Below, piece by piece: positions 21,001-28,310 of a stretch of 64,000 nt of DNA. How positions within the stretch are numbered: the stretch's first letter is position 1; each line of letters starts with the position of its first letter. A program made the position numbers and the translations under genes. The notes beneath the pieces were generated by a model that was not told the origin of the DNA, did not search any database, and was given only the letters and a program-made list of their open reading frames with translations. Origin of the DNA: Isoetes taiwanensis (taxonomy: Eukaryota > Streptophyta > Lycopodiopsida > Isoetales > Isoetaceae). The DNA is taken from NCBI GenBank assembly GCA_021234155.1, contig JAJEKV010000015.1:12462304-12526303 (forward strand). Direction: 5' to 3'.

Positions 21001-22871
21001 CTTTTTCCCTTTTGCTAGGCCATGTATAAAGTAGAGCTCTTAGTATTCCTACCTAAATAGTTAGTCATGGTCACATGAAAGGAAAAAGATGAACGCATGC
21101 CACTTGGCCCAACTTAGATGTTTGGGGTTGATACTAACATGAAATGCTACACAAAAAGAAACAGCGCTCAGAAAGCACATCAAAAAACGTTATAAAAAAA
21201 TGCATTTGGCTGTTACGGGCGATAATTGCTACTTTGAAGAAGGGAAGGATAATAAGAGATTTTAGAATAACTATGAAATCCATTAAGGCCATGTCTTAAT
21301 CACATGAATTCTTAATTGATAAACAATGGCGTTACAGTAATCCAAAAAGATTATGGGGACTCCTATAGGGAAGCAAAATTTCTCAATTATCAAGATGTAC
21401 ACAGTATCCAAAGTATACCAAGCGTATAGCCCTGTATACCTGTCTAATGCATCTTCTAAGTAGTCAGCATTGACATCAAAATGGAAATTCGTATATTCAG
21501 AACTTGTATAAGCATTTGTATGGCCCCCATGCTGTAAGAAAGGATTAAACAAACAAAGATTATTGAAACGGCATGTGCGTACGCTGCAAATTACAAAATT
21601 GATTCTCAGAATGCGTCTGCAAGTGCTTTTTACAGTGACATCAAATTTATAATGTGGTTGTAATTTAATAAAGAGAAAGTAGCTTTCGTGTCTAATACAA
21701 ACCCTATATAAGGTAGCAAAATGCAGGTAATGCCATATCAAAGAAATCATATTCGCACTAGAAACGCATGACATATGCTTGAGAGTGCATGTGCGCACCA
21801 ATGTATCCAAAAGTAAATGATGGCACACATTTGGCATTATTCTCTATTAAAGCCACATGTTCTTTATCGTCCACCAGCATAATGTGGCATGCTCTCAGTT
21901 CTGACAATAATACTTTAGTGAACCTTCGGATTGGTGTCAAAATGATGCGATTATCTTCAATATGAGACTGTTATATTTGTCCGCTGATCTCAGACTTTTA
22001 TGTCTGAAACAAATACTTTGGTTTTGCAACCTGACTAGAGCAAATCATATCCATGTAGTCTGCATATTATGTCAAAAGCTGAAGGATTTATTAAATTCCT
22101 GGATTGATTTGATGAGATGTCTAGCCCAATCTTTCTTTCCTCAAACAGCTTTAATGGCTGTCTAGCCCAATCTTTCTTTCCTCAAACAGCTTGGACACAA
22201 ATCTAAGATCTTTCAGAAGCACAGCTATTGCTATCAAGCAATATGCTTAACATATGAAAACCCTAATGCAGTTTTATACCATAAACATGTCACAACAGTT
22301 GAACAAACTCATAATGTCAAGACCTGCGATACACGTAAGAACGCATTATCCCTCTCCATACTTATAGAGTTGCTTACCTCTGTGAGATATTTAGAATAGC
22401 TGTCTTCCAATGGATATTTATGACTTGCATAGAACAGCATGTGTTCTGCATTTGAAATTTTTAATAATTGTAGGGGCAAATAACTACAAACCAACATGTT
22501 GTAAAAGGAGTTTGCTTACCAAGAAAATGTGCAAGTCCTTCTAAGCCATCAGGGTCACTAAATGACCCCACATTCACATTCATTGCAGCTGCAGCCTGTA
22601 ATAATCAGGAGAGTTTTTTACTTTTTCTACCACAAAATTCTAGCACAAGGTAACAATCTATTGGCTTCACCATGTAATAAGCTTTGTAAAAGCCTTGAAT
22701 GAGAAAACTCATCTTAAAATAATTGAGATATGGGACCAATGCATTACATCGTACCTTATCTGTATCAGGGTCGCTAATTAGCATCACGCGAAGCTCATTC
22801 TCAAGCACCAGACTTTTATACTCCCTTTTGTCATTACGAGGCTTCAAAATCTCCGCATAAACATCCCCCAT
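67..22871 (-). CDS. PXM16: Insulin-degrading-enzyme-like M16 zinc metallopeptidase, 18 exons, 3' end beyond left edge
   Basis: Read by hand from splice signals and family similarity. Exons, 5' to 3' on the minus strand: 22755-22871, 22520-22595, 22378-22445, 21440-21531, 20715-20788, 20575-20618, 19914-19965, 19664-19786, 19466-19578, 19035-19197, 16524-16616, 15233-15318, 15063-15149, 8552-8655, 8379-8481, 8170-8271, 7911-8100, 67-128. All junctions are GT-AG and all phases agree, giving 583 codons with no stop. The ATG is at 22871. The inverted zinc motif HFLEH (H62, E65, H66) is intact, and E143 in VDSEH fits the third zinc ligand at the usual spacing. Other family landmarks are YPLEDSYSKYLTE, GLAHFL, GHLLGHE, DYLNEY and AEIAGL. 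M16A enzymes have about 970 residues, so roughly 390 C-terminal residues, including any peroxisomal signal, lie outside the window. The family degrades peptides inside its closed chamber. I see no inactivating change. The long introns carry mobile elements. Confidence 0.92.
129..2636. other. Intron 17 of the M16 gene, left part
   Basis: There is no recognised gene here. Weak coding-like pieces occur on the plus strand (1674-1913, ending in a good GTGAGT donor, and about 2300-2636) and on the minus strand (714-944). The peptides LIEHLEV (plus) and LLEHLEV (minus) show that the first and last of these are diverged inverted copies of one sequence. I cannot name the source; decayed transposon or gene fragments are likely. 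The copia element starts at 2637. Confidence 0.5.
2637..2814 (-). repeat. 3' LTR of the copia element
   Basis: 178 bp, identical to 7107-7284. On the minus strand it begins TGTTAG and ends CTAAAA, so the 3' terminus is not the usual CA. The boundary is fixed by the catcc target duplication on the outer side. Confidence 0.93.
2864..5596 (-). CDS. Copia pol: integrase, reverse transcriptase, RNase H
   Basis: 910 codons. The integrase zinc finger uses H96, H101, C129 and C132. The integrase core has D160, D222 and E258 (in NGVAERKH). The pol region linking to reverse transcriptase includes YGKKPRVDHLRIFGCLAY. Reverse transcriptase shows WQMDFKSAFLNGDL with D508 and the YVDD box at 593-596. RNase H follows with YTDADHAG and LSTTEAEIKAL. 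No internal stops. The first residues overlap the end of gag in another frame (5538-5596). The real pol frame probably enters at the SINLLSVSQ segment (about residue 18), so the nominal ATG need not be used. The polyprotein would make and integrate element cDNA. It looks functional apart from the frame change. Confidence 0.93.
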   Translation of the reverse strand: MMVLLLKFQMSLIFLLFSINLLSVSQFDLQGMTIIFGNKRVYITMKSPFELLSPAQLGILLTGHLNKAGLYTMDAQPLSYATSFIVTDMTAESLWHARFAHMGGQAIGELTRLAMVEGLPNLASKYIECEACHLAKQPQAPYPDHAQDRAEKPLEIVHSDLCYMPVISYGGAAYFFIVVDDFSRFTWVFLLKTKNQVFSYFKDFVIFIQQHMGSKIKELRTDNGTEYVNGEFDAFCQANGIHRQLIVPFAHSQNGVAERKHRSLQNLVRSMLTYKHLNLKFWGEALHAAVYIANRAPTKALPNMTPFEAFYGKKPRVDHLRIFGCLAYAAIPMEKLKKAGKLSDRAIKCIFVGYSLNNKGWRFFDPKNKQVFVSRSVQFVEDAEYKEDKADISSFQLELLHHLFEYAKHKEWITAMESEISMLLKQQTWDLVSRPSHHNVIGSKWVFRTKFNSDGSVAKHKARLVAKGYNQKFGYDYTDVFAPVARMDTIRAVLAFAAAKGWPIWQMDFKSAFLNGDLKETIYMEQPAGFVQQGQEHLVCKLKRSLYGLKQAPRCWNHKINAFLLAAGFQRSHKDPSLYYKYHDGRTCILTLYVDDVIITGDATELILKLKADLGNSFELTDLGLLHFCLGIEVWQHSTYLHLTQTKYIKDLLLRFHMEDTKDASSPYEQGNKLTLNSQEPSCDVTLFRQLVGSLIYLNITRPDITFAVSQVSRFMQSPKQNHWRAAKRILAYLKATMTEGLVYRKQDNMDLLFYTDADHAGTDFDYRRSHTGYISMLGASPITWGSKKQTSVSLSTTEAEIKALVTGTQEMMWLLQLFQELKVPISKAKLLVDNSGAIDLLMDEQYHHPTKHHDTELCFVREQMQQSTLDVEYCITSSQLADGMTKPLTGSGLKQMKFLLGMQKLQVNP
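5538..6848 (-). CDS. Copia gag with zinc knuckle and N-terminal protease segment
   Basis: 436 codons starting at an ATG 258 bp inside the 5' LTR. Residues 1-200 match the copia gag layout (WKITQNPILDGSNY near the start, KLKSLKQQL near 121). A CCHC knuckle CFACGKKGHFRNRC lies at 231-244, followed by a Ser/Thr-rich linker. The aspartic protease active site LDSGAS is at 371-376. The frame stops soon after VTYLPTLL, where pol continues in the +1 frame. Copia elements usually encode gag-pol in one frame, so this is either a recent one-base mutation or a recoding site. Confidence 0.92.
   Translation of the reverse strand: MGGPDPWKITQNPILDGSNYVSWSEFFEIYLGLLKLKKVLKPGWDPDTNPDEDEEALDHLKSLVDSEIRLQLKECKTFMEAWKYLKSSCVVTGLAKQSLIKQEMEQLKLATCDNVQAYLSKLKSLKQQLIGAGGRIDEQDLIILIFRGVGDRFQNIIGSIKTCSQKGVQFTFTEVQNLLVQEELEDTNKVQQAQLQLAQVNLAVADATKLKQTERYKHPDKPVKDRSNIICFACGKKGHFRNRCPQFKQWLESTRTGTSTSTSTSTPTPTHHAFSGSAVLSPLFSHEYLGMAITGNLEDLSLPYDTQIIPDIEHVFEKTFEVSIHLDLTVTTAAHDDEQFLSYAPELPLILGTSNLNVATHSGMPSPFLMLDSGASKHLIGDESLLLNPQIDQSVQVTVGNGNSCQSYSKGELHLKSNDGVIIEVPDVTYLPTLLN
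7095..7106 (-). promoter_or_regulatory. Primer-binding site of the copia element
   Basis: Twelve bases matching the initiator Met-tRNA 3' end (TGGTATCAGAGC), immediately next to the LTR, as is standard for plant copia elements. Confidence 0.9.
7107..7284 (-). repeat. 5' LTR of the copia element
   Basis: 178 bp and identical to 2637-2814, implying no detectable divergence since insertion. It should hold the element promoter. I did not identify a clear TATA box. Confidence 0.93.
7285..7910 (+). other. Intron 17, right part, with a decayed plus-strand coding-like fragment
   Basis: A plus-strand open stretch (about 7496-7826) reads like protein, including YAPMDPTLYSKL and VYQYVDNPVRQPKKHGP, and ends in a stop at 7826. 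A 43-bp tandem duplication (7635-7677 and 7678-7720) breaks its frame. I do not recognise the protein. Because it is antisense inside a host intron and frameshifted, it is probably a gene or transposon fragment. Confidence 0.4.
7635..7720. repeat. 43-bp perfect-looking tandem duplication
   Basis: Two adjacent copies beginning gcttcacttatgctcctatg, differing at one base near the end. The length is not a multiple of three, so it shifts the surrounding open frame. Confidence 0.9.
8803..8930 (+). repeat. Dispersed repeat, copy 1
   Basis: About 115-125 bp, including cgcttgggtctatgagacca and ctaggggcgcatttgcagcc, similar in inverted orientation to 18270-18395. It lies in intron 13 of the M16 gene. 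No coding potential. It could be a SINE or MITE family, but I found no clear polymerase III boxes or terminal repeats. Confidence 0.75.
9262..11199 (-). mobile_element. 5'-truncated LINE (LINE-B) with reverse transcriptase
   Basis: Open throughout in one frame, residues about 222-870 of the fused ORF. Reverse transcriptase motifs are FLDLKTAFDSVPHEALL (motif A, D295), GVRQGCPGSPTLFNIF (motif B) and LLFADDI (FADD at 394-397). A C-terminal CCHC-like finger includes CPLCAQ and HLMVNCPA. The start lacks the endonuclease and N-terminal part of the transcriptase, so it is a truncated insertion. It joins the microsatellite-like tail of LINE-A. The intact frame suggests a fairly young copy. The 3' end is not precisely visible and lies below 9262. 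Confidence 0.82.
9262..11874 (-). CDS. Chimeric 870-codon ORF across two LINEs
   Basis: One uninterrupted frame. The first 50 residues come from a local 64-bp duplication. Residues about 52-205 are the C-terminal part of LINE-A, with a CCHC finger (C129, C132, H142, C147; EEHFIFTCP). Residues 219-225 translate the GATAAT-type tail of LINE-A. From about 233 onward it is LINE-B reverse transcriptase and its own zinc finger. The fusion looks accidental, since each half matches a different element. There is no evidence of expression, and it lies within an intron of the M16 gene in the sense direction. Confidence 0.7.
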   Translation of the reverse strand: MKRIRISSYGTIWKFYTYQRHLVNTAVKPRAKKRLEKDKNQLIRHDLEILYISKTWLTPSDLPTKMQFYKDHFLEFNEDGFIERPGYLNIHLAHKVRHAIGQLRVSSHQLEIEAGRASRPKVERPKRICRLCHLNVIESEEHFIFTCPVYYEIRGRFHCLFREPTSLSKLIAYEDQKCIALFLHQMTVHRRNLLKEQAGRRVGHENDPTQRLITLFLIGGDNDNKQKAGSLPELKVVTSVVVLRIAKELEKRKFFLKGQAGFRNREECLGQVVALQEVVIRRHKEGKNTWGCFLDLKTAFDSVPHEALLGKLARVGVHGKALDFIKSLYLNSKIRVRIGDTLSDAIDVKRGVRQGCPGSPTLFNIFINDVVNETRDMGVSVPGLASKIQALLFADDIITLADTKEDLQLQLNEIYGWAQKWEMKFGISKCGIMKFFPKEGEELNDNDVVFLGPDQVPNVKEYRYLGIPVDECFRMETVVKERATRGEHVLHEMAHFLRANRIPTWAKVQVVKSVLYPCLTWGSEILGMCKASIFSPLEKVLHTAVKWIAGRSGRSSLVAKAALYSEFQIPPIHAFAAGQRSRAQEKYPTLNTWISDILTNVPKKRGMWTWAERTKRWLKKQIDANSNPGMTLPNNVRKQTWEKWEKQKPSDCLREYLDHKFHNTRKYIMRAHGLEKLAFCGVKCLLLARTGGLYLSKKALNSRTISRNAAAKCPLCAQVRDPSYWEELQHLMVNCPALAGIRACTIEGNEITKNALVASGALHAGDEHNPTVVGRPMSIRGAVLLAGGESGSGRRQQWLPDRSQNEEPGFVPVVQFLAEAMPLYLEALRAPTYTDLVSDGGVPGDTSVPPPRADAASVVGQSLLGRVSEI
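11200..14560 (-). mobile_element. Decayed LINE (LINE-A) with endonuclease and reverse transcriptase
   Basis: Pieces in several minus-strand frames follow LINE order. Endonuclease: 14080-14454 (AACYFPPQNSDY, LLMGDFNARTAD) and 13651-13998. Linker: 13110-13679. Reverse transcriptase: 12712-13179 (GQAGFRR, CCFVDFRKAFDTVPWNRLF) and 12539-12721 (ILLYADDVVLI). Thumb and connection: 11977-12618. The C-terminal zinc finger is in 11290-11720. It ends at 11200-11217 in a GATAATGATAATAA-type tail on the minus strand. At least five frame breaks make it inactive. The transcriptase resembles Jockey/I/RTE-like LINEs more than plant L1; that is a family-level impression. Confidence 0.8.
11710..11876. repeat. 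64-bp direct duplication inside LINE-A
   Basis: Identical copies at 11710-11773 and 11813-11876, 103 bp apart, beginning tgtctttgatatgtataaaa. The element gtattaactag also occurs at 11800 and 11878. It supplies the N-terminal 50 codons of the chimeric ORF. Confidence 0.9.
17645..17855 (+). pseudogene. Copia integrase relic
   Basis: Degenerate plus-strand peptides in shifting frames keep copia integrase landmarks in order: HGENGAAERN (cf. NGVAER), then LYGTKPRV, then LFGCLAFAIPP. Many stops and indels. It lies in intron 10 of the M16 gene, opposite to the host gene direction, and is unrelated in age to the young copia at 2637-7284. Confidence 0.5.
18270..18395 (-). repeat. Dispersed repeat, copy 2
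   Basis: Inverted relative to 8803-8930, sharing ggctgcaaatgcgcccctag and ggtctcatagacccaagcgg with a few differences. It lies in intron 10. Confidence 0.75.
20205..20395. repeat. Diverged tandem duplication in intron 6
   Basis: Two units of about 95 bp, each with ctcgag-gagcatccatc, a gagggat-rich middle and ggctcactaaggatccac at the end. The second unit is longer and more diverged. Confidence 0.75.
22119..22192. repeat. 33-bp direct repeat in intron 3
   Basis: gtctagcccaatctttcttt followed by cctcaaacagctt occurs twice, with 41-bp period. Confidence 0.88.
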
Positions 22872-24240
22872 GACTATGAAATAGTTGATGCTCAGGCTTG
22901 TTGCTGCAGGTAGCCACGGGACCTAAGCAGGATGTTTACGTATCATACCCGAGAACAAGACGATGTCAACCATCCTATACTGGTAGGAAGAATGGACGGG
23001 GTCTGGAATATGCCTTGAGAACATTTTCTTATGGTGGCGGGAATATTCTAGGAATTTTTGTTGCAGGAAGCACTAAATGCGATAATGTGGCAAAAATCAC
23101 AAACCGTATCTTTATAACCCAAGATTTTTTTTAAGGTTATTTTTGGTATTCGTATCAGAATACCGTATAAGCTGACGGTGGCACCCTGGATTCTAGACGC
23201 GGACATCTAGGGTTTCAGATGTTTTCTATTGTCAGCATGGTATTCTTGTAGGAAGGCGGTGTCGGGTCTTGTGGAGGCGGCCAGGCCTCTGTTGCAGTTG
23301 CATGTTCGGCCATAGCCATAGCCAGGTTTCTGGTGTTCTGTTGCAGGCTTAAGCCACGCTCCTTAGGGCATACCATAGCAAGATCGGTGACCATAGGGCT
23401 CTAGCCGCTTCTTCTGCAGTGTTTTAGTAAGAAATGAGGTTTCCACAGAGGAAAATTCTGTTAGGGCCCAGCCTTAATTCTGGCAGGCTTGACGCGGAGC
23501 AATGGAGCAAGACCGATTTGCAGCCAAGCCTGGATTCATTCTTCTGTTTCTTGTGTGTTTGTTTAGGGTATGTTTGCTCTGCTGTCGGTGTTGCTCTGTT
23601 TTCTATTGTGCATGTATTTCTTTTGCTCTGTCTTCTAGTGAAACACAGAGGTTCAATTCCTCTGAAGAAATAGAAGCCATAAAGGTTTGATGTGAGAAGT
23701 TCAGTTTGCTATATTGCATGCTTGCTGTGTTGTACGCTTGATGTGAGAATGATAACCATTGGATTTGTATTTTTAATTGCCCCCTTACAAATCGGGTCAA
23801 CGTGGGGTTGTTTGACCCCATCTTGACTTTGAGCAGACGGATCATATGGATGCATAGGGAGAATTGTGCTATGATCTAATGGCCACGAAAAATCAAAACA
23901 CCCCAAATGATAATACACCCCAATAAATATGTATAAATATTTTGGAAAGCTAGGTTTTCAACTTGTTTCTCAAACATGCATAAGTAAACTCCCAAGTTCC
24001 TTCTTCACCTAGACCTAGTAGACTATTTCGTTACTTGTACGGATCATGGTGCCATTACACTAACTAGATTACCTAATCATGTCAAATTGAGGCCGGTTTG
24101 CTCAAACATAGAAAACACTTAGGAGGCATTCTGTTGCATCTGCCAGTGGCACCGTGCCACATGGCACTATTTCAAACAAAGAAAGTAAAAAAGTTACAAT
24201 GACCAGAGCTTCTATGACGGCTACTGCATTTCTACTGTGT
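22872..24240. other. Region upstream of the M16 gene
   Basis: About 1.4 kb with no convincing gene on either strand. It should contain the promoter and 5' UTR of the M16 gene. I see no unambiguous TATA box or conserved motif. Confidence 0.5.
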
Positions 24241-24320
24241 GTTTACCTGCATTCCAGAATGTTTACCTACATTTCGGAGTGTTTACCCTACATTCAGTGA
24301 GGTTGCCCAACATTCTTAAG
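24241..24320. repeat. Four degenerate 20-bp tandem units
   Basis: Units start gtttacctgcattcc, gtttacctacatttc, gtttaccctacattc and gttgcccaacattc. Just outside the left end of the duplicated 3.95-kb segment. Confidence 0.75.
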
Positions 24321-24368
24321 CTTATAATGCCTCCTAAGTTGTTTCCACATTACAAGAATGTCCGTTTC

Positions 24369-24440
24369 GGGGACATTCCTGAGATGTCAGCATGGCTCTG
24401 CGCTCCGCACTCATCCTGTTTGCATCTCAGGAATGTCCCC
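24369..24440. repeat. Perfect foldback with 18-bp arms
   Basis: ggggacattcctgagatg (24369-24386) is the exact reverse complement of 24423-24440, with a 36-base loop. It starts four bases inside the duplication breakpoint. A second copy is at 28315-28386. Confidence 0.93.
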
Positions 24441-25000
24441 AGACATTCCTTTATACAAAACCCTGTTTCGTCTATTGGGTTGAATACTCCAAATATTTTG
24501 TGATATCCTTAGAATGATGCTTTTTATACAAGTCATTTGATGGTTTTTTCTCCTTGTGAGGATGTTTGGCTTTTGGTTTTTATTATGTATTTTTATATTT
24601 CTGCTTATGTACACGTCAATTTTACGTGTGAAACTAAATGTTTTTTACCTATTAATAACCGGCAATAACGGGGAGGGAGTTTTACCTTATACAAATTTTA
24701 CTTCCATTTTGTATGTTCTTGGCTATGGCATAGAGTGCCAATCTGATTGGTGGCATATTCGAGCTATAGCCAGTTGTATCCTGTTGGGTTACAGCCTTTT
24801 CTTTCAAACAAATCTGGTTGTAGAATCTAATCAAATGTGGAAGAAAAAAGTCCTTTGCCCAATATGATGTAAAAATAGGCTTATAGTCTCAATAAGAAAG
24901 CAGCTCTCTATATGATCATGTTGTTCATACGTTTCAAACATCAAAGAGTTACTACATGCTCCTGAAGAATGTCTCCTGCTCTGGGGTCTCCATCACTTAC

Positions 25001-27062
25001 AACCGATTTGGAGTAAATTCTCCCCCATCTGATACGTTGCTCTCCTGGGGCTGTTGCTGCAAGCCATGCTGTTGAAGACGATCCTCGAATCGAGCTGTGA
25101 ATGTGAATTGGGAACAGAAGCTAGTGGAAAAGGTGGACTAGGGTTAGGGTTTGGCTTTTTATATGTTAGGGTTCACATGAGGGCTATTTGGCTTCAATAG
25201 GGTGCATCGGAAGCCATATGTAAATGGGTTCCCACCTTAGATTGACTAAGTTGTATAAATAACTAATTCATCCACCCAAATTAAGTGTATACAAGTCTAC
25301 TAACGTAGATTTGTATGGTGGCATGGCCTAAAATGTATGTATTTATAGCATATATTCTAAGGGAACATCACACTGCCTCAAACTATCTATAAAGGTAAAG
25401 TCTAGTTCTCAAAGGAAAGAGGATAATGAAATACACTAACTGAGCCATCCCAAAGAATATAAGAAGATAAATGCTACAAGTGAGGTCAAGGATCAAATAA
25501 GATAACAGATTAAGTCCCCATAATTCTACAAAAAAATTACATGCTTCCATATGTTAAGAAAATATGATCAACTGCTTAAACTAAAAGAACATATGTAAAG
25601 ACATCAAGACATATACCTGGTAAGCTAAAAGATCCATGCATAATACTAAGAACGCTGGATTTATATTCAGTTTAAGACCTTCAAGCTGCATTAGCTGGAG
25701 GAACTAACCTTGTTGCTCCAAGTGGCTAGAAAGGTATTCCATGCTCCCGCGTCTCTTTCTGAGATACTTCTAATTCTCAAATCTGAGTGGTTGCCATACA
25801 TGTTTGCTAGTGCAGTTTATATAAGTAAGATGTAATTATTAACTATCAATTAGTTCTATCTATAGCAGATATACTCTTAGGGTTGAAACTCACATTTTCG
25901 TGATAAACATTCAAAATGTGTAATCAATATAGAGTTCCTTAAGTAAATGAAGTATGACTCTGCTTCACTTTGTATTAACCTCTTAGCTTCCGAATAGGTT
26001 AATCGGGGTTCAATTTGAGATGCGGAATCTGAGTGCAACTTCAACAAGGTGCTGCGCACGGAGGGTTGCCCTCTGTGACCCGAAGTGAAATGGCTTAAAT
26101 CACACCTTAAAGTCATGTTTTCGAGCATATACTGATATATACTTGGAATATGCCACAAACCCACATGGATGAGGGTTTTCCCCCTTAGGGGCAACCCAAA
26201 AAACTGGACTCAAACATATCAGTGGAATGCTATTTCCATGCCCAATTCATAATTCATAAGGCAAGGCATTCAAATACGCTAATAACTCACAAATTGAATC
26301 TTGCAAATAGGAAAAAGAAACACAATCCATCCATGATTCCATTGATTCCATTGATTGTTGCATTATATTCGCTTTGCTCAATGTATTATACCATCCACAG
26401 GAAAAACATTCAGTGCCTCTGCCCAACACATTCGGTGCCTCTGCCCAACCTATTCATATAACTGCAGGAATTACGGTTTCCAAGCTACAATTTTATGCAT
26501 GGACATAGCAGGTAATGTCTTAGAATCCCACAGCTCTACAATCTTCATGCTTCAGCAATCAAAGAGGCTACCTGGGCTATAATGGGGCTCTGCAAAATTA
26601 CAAAAATGCATAAATGACTTACCATGTCTCCATGAGTAATAACATCAGCAGTAAGAGAAGAACATGCCCGCAATGGTAAGCTCTATGACATTACTGGCAT
26701 CTTCCAACCGAGCCAATAACTTATTGTTAGCTTTTGATGACTACATTCAGAGCTTGATATGTTTACCTCCAGCTGCCATTGAAGTACCCAAGAGGATTGT
26801 AATTGATGACCTTGGAAGTATTTGCCTTGTGAAAATGCTTGCTACCTCTACAACATGTCTACAGCTCCAGCTCCATGCTCGCTATATCACCAAACCGATT
26901 CAAATGTTCTTTTTTACTCCAATCTGTAAATTCCAACAGAAACGAAGAAATGAAAGGCATGAAAAAAAATGGACAGGCATGGCCTTATAATAATCATAAC
27001 TATTCAGAATCTTTCCAATCTCTCGTCTATCTGGGAATCCAGCAAATCACAAGAAGAATGAC
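25001..27062 (-). other. Segment missing from the right copy; possible exons of an unknown gene
   Basis: No gene was recognised. Minus-strand fragments end in good splice donors: an ATG-led piece MACSNSPRRATYQMG near 25078 with GTAAGT, and LTADVITHGDM near 26630 with GTAAGT. They may be exons of one or more unknown genes, but I cannot join them with confidence. 26405-26460 holds a 20-bp direct repeat (gtgcctctgcccaac twice). Confidence 0.3.
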
Positions 27063-27505
27063 ATGTATGGCGGTTCAAAACAACTAAACTTCATAAAAAC
27101 AGCCACTGTCTCAAACACAATTTGAACTGCAGGTCCTCTTCACATTACTAAAAATCATGATTTTCGTTCACTCTTAAATAGATAATTGACCAATAGAAGA
27201 TCATAAAACAAGCTGTTATAAATGCAAAATACATTTCCTCCATTGTCATCACTTTAGATGCGTCTCACCGATCACAATTGAAATCCCTACAGTTATGAAA
27301 ATATTTCGAGTAAAGCTAAAGCCCTTAAAATAAGATTGATGGGTTCTTGCTGCCCACTAACAAAAATCTAACAAGGTTGAATTTTCTAGAGGATGGGTCA
27401 AGATAACTAAAATAAACTTGATTGCTCGCTTGCAAGAACAAAGTCAACTTAAATACCTTAGGTCGCCTGGATATGAGCTGCACATTTTGCCGGGGCGTAG
27501 CCTGC

Positions 27506-27622
27506 TCACACAATTCCCACTGCTCTTTCTGCGAAGATTTGATCTCCTCCAATCACCGCAATACCACCCCCGATAAATAAAATTCCAAGGGCCCGTCTTC
27601 GCTCTTTACTCAAAGCGCCCAT
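27506..27622 (-). CDS. Small hydrophobic ORF divergent from FAS2, unrecognised
   Basis: 38 codons with an ATG at 27622: a basic start (SKERRRAL) followed by a Gly/Ile-rich hydrophobic stretch (GILFIGGGIAVIGG) that could be a membrane segment. A good donor (CTAAG|GTATTT) lies downstream at about 27460, so this may be a first exon or an upstream ORF of a divergent transcript. It is repeated at 29396-29512. No homologue recognised. Confidence 0.25.
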   Translation of the reverse strand: MGALSKERRRALGILFIGGGIAVIGGDQIFAERAVGIV

Positions 27623-28012
27623 ATTCAAAAAAACCCAATTCAAATCAAACACACGATTCTCGTAAGAAAATCATATTAAGTTCGGGAAAGGGGCTTGTCG
27701 GACTGACATAGCTACAAAAATAGAGATGGAAACGCCTAGAGGGAAAAAAAAACGCAGCAAAAATAGAGATGGAATGGAAACACTGCGGAAGAACGAGCCA
27801 ATACAAATTCTCATTCTCTCTAACGCCAGCATAACTTCCAACGCCTCTGAACACGCTGGAATTTTCATGTATTTTCTTTACCGTAGATGAAATCAAACGG
27901 TTAAAATAGCTTTCACTTGCACAAAAATCCCACTTGGCGGCAACGTGGACACTCTAAAATTGCTTCAAAGTGTCAACTTGTGTTTGTGCAAACGTGCGAA
28001 CAATTAAGGGCG

Positions 28013-28126
28013 ATGGGGGCCAAGACTATACAAATCATATGGCACAATTCGCAGCCTGTGTTGTCTCTCAATTTCCATGTACCCACATCCTTGCTTGCCA
28101 CCGGTGGTGCAGATAACGGCATCGAG
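28013..28126 (+). pseudogene. FAS2 exon 1, orphan copy
   Basis: Same 38-codon first exon as at 29903-30016, with the same upstream sequence, but the unit ends at about 28309 within intron 1 and the next exon is absent. Any transcript from this copy would have to splice over the second copy to reach exon 2. Confidence 0.75.
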
Positions 28127-28310
28127 GCAGGACTTCTTTCATCCTTGCGGTAAAAGTTAGTGTACTAGTTATTAACTAGGAAAGGCTGGATTTTATTTTG
28201 CATTTTGAAGCAAGAAAAGTAGTGGAAATGCTAGAGAATCCTAATCATGTTTTGATGATTTTATGCAAATGTAGTCGTCCGATGCTCAGTATTGCATATT
28301 TGTTCTAACA

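Larger units (their letters stand above)
24365..28310. repeat. Tandem segmental duplication, left (full) copy
   Basis: 3,946-bp unit. Its first 636 bp (24365-25000) match 28311-28946, and its last part (27063 to about 28309) matches 28953 to about 30199 at offset 1890. I saw only about five base differences over about 1.88 kb, so the event is recent. It carries FAS2 exon 1 and its promoter region at the right end. Confidence 0.93.

Noticed and set aside
23645-23665. tRNA-like B box (ggttcaattcc) with a 5-bp stem
   Set aside because: No A box, acceptor stem or cloverleaf upstream at the right distance.
24369-24440. microRNA precursor
   Set aside because: Arms are only 18 bp and the loop is large; no evidence of processing.
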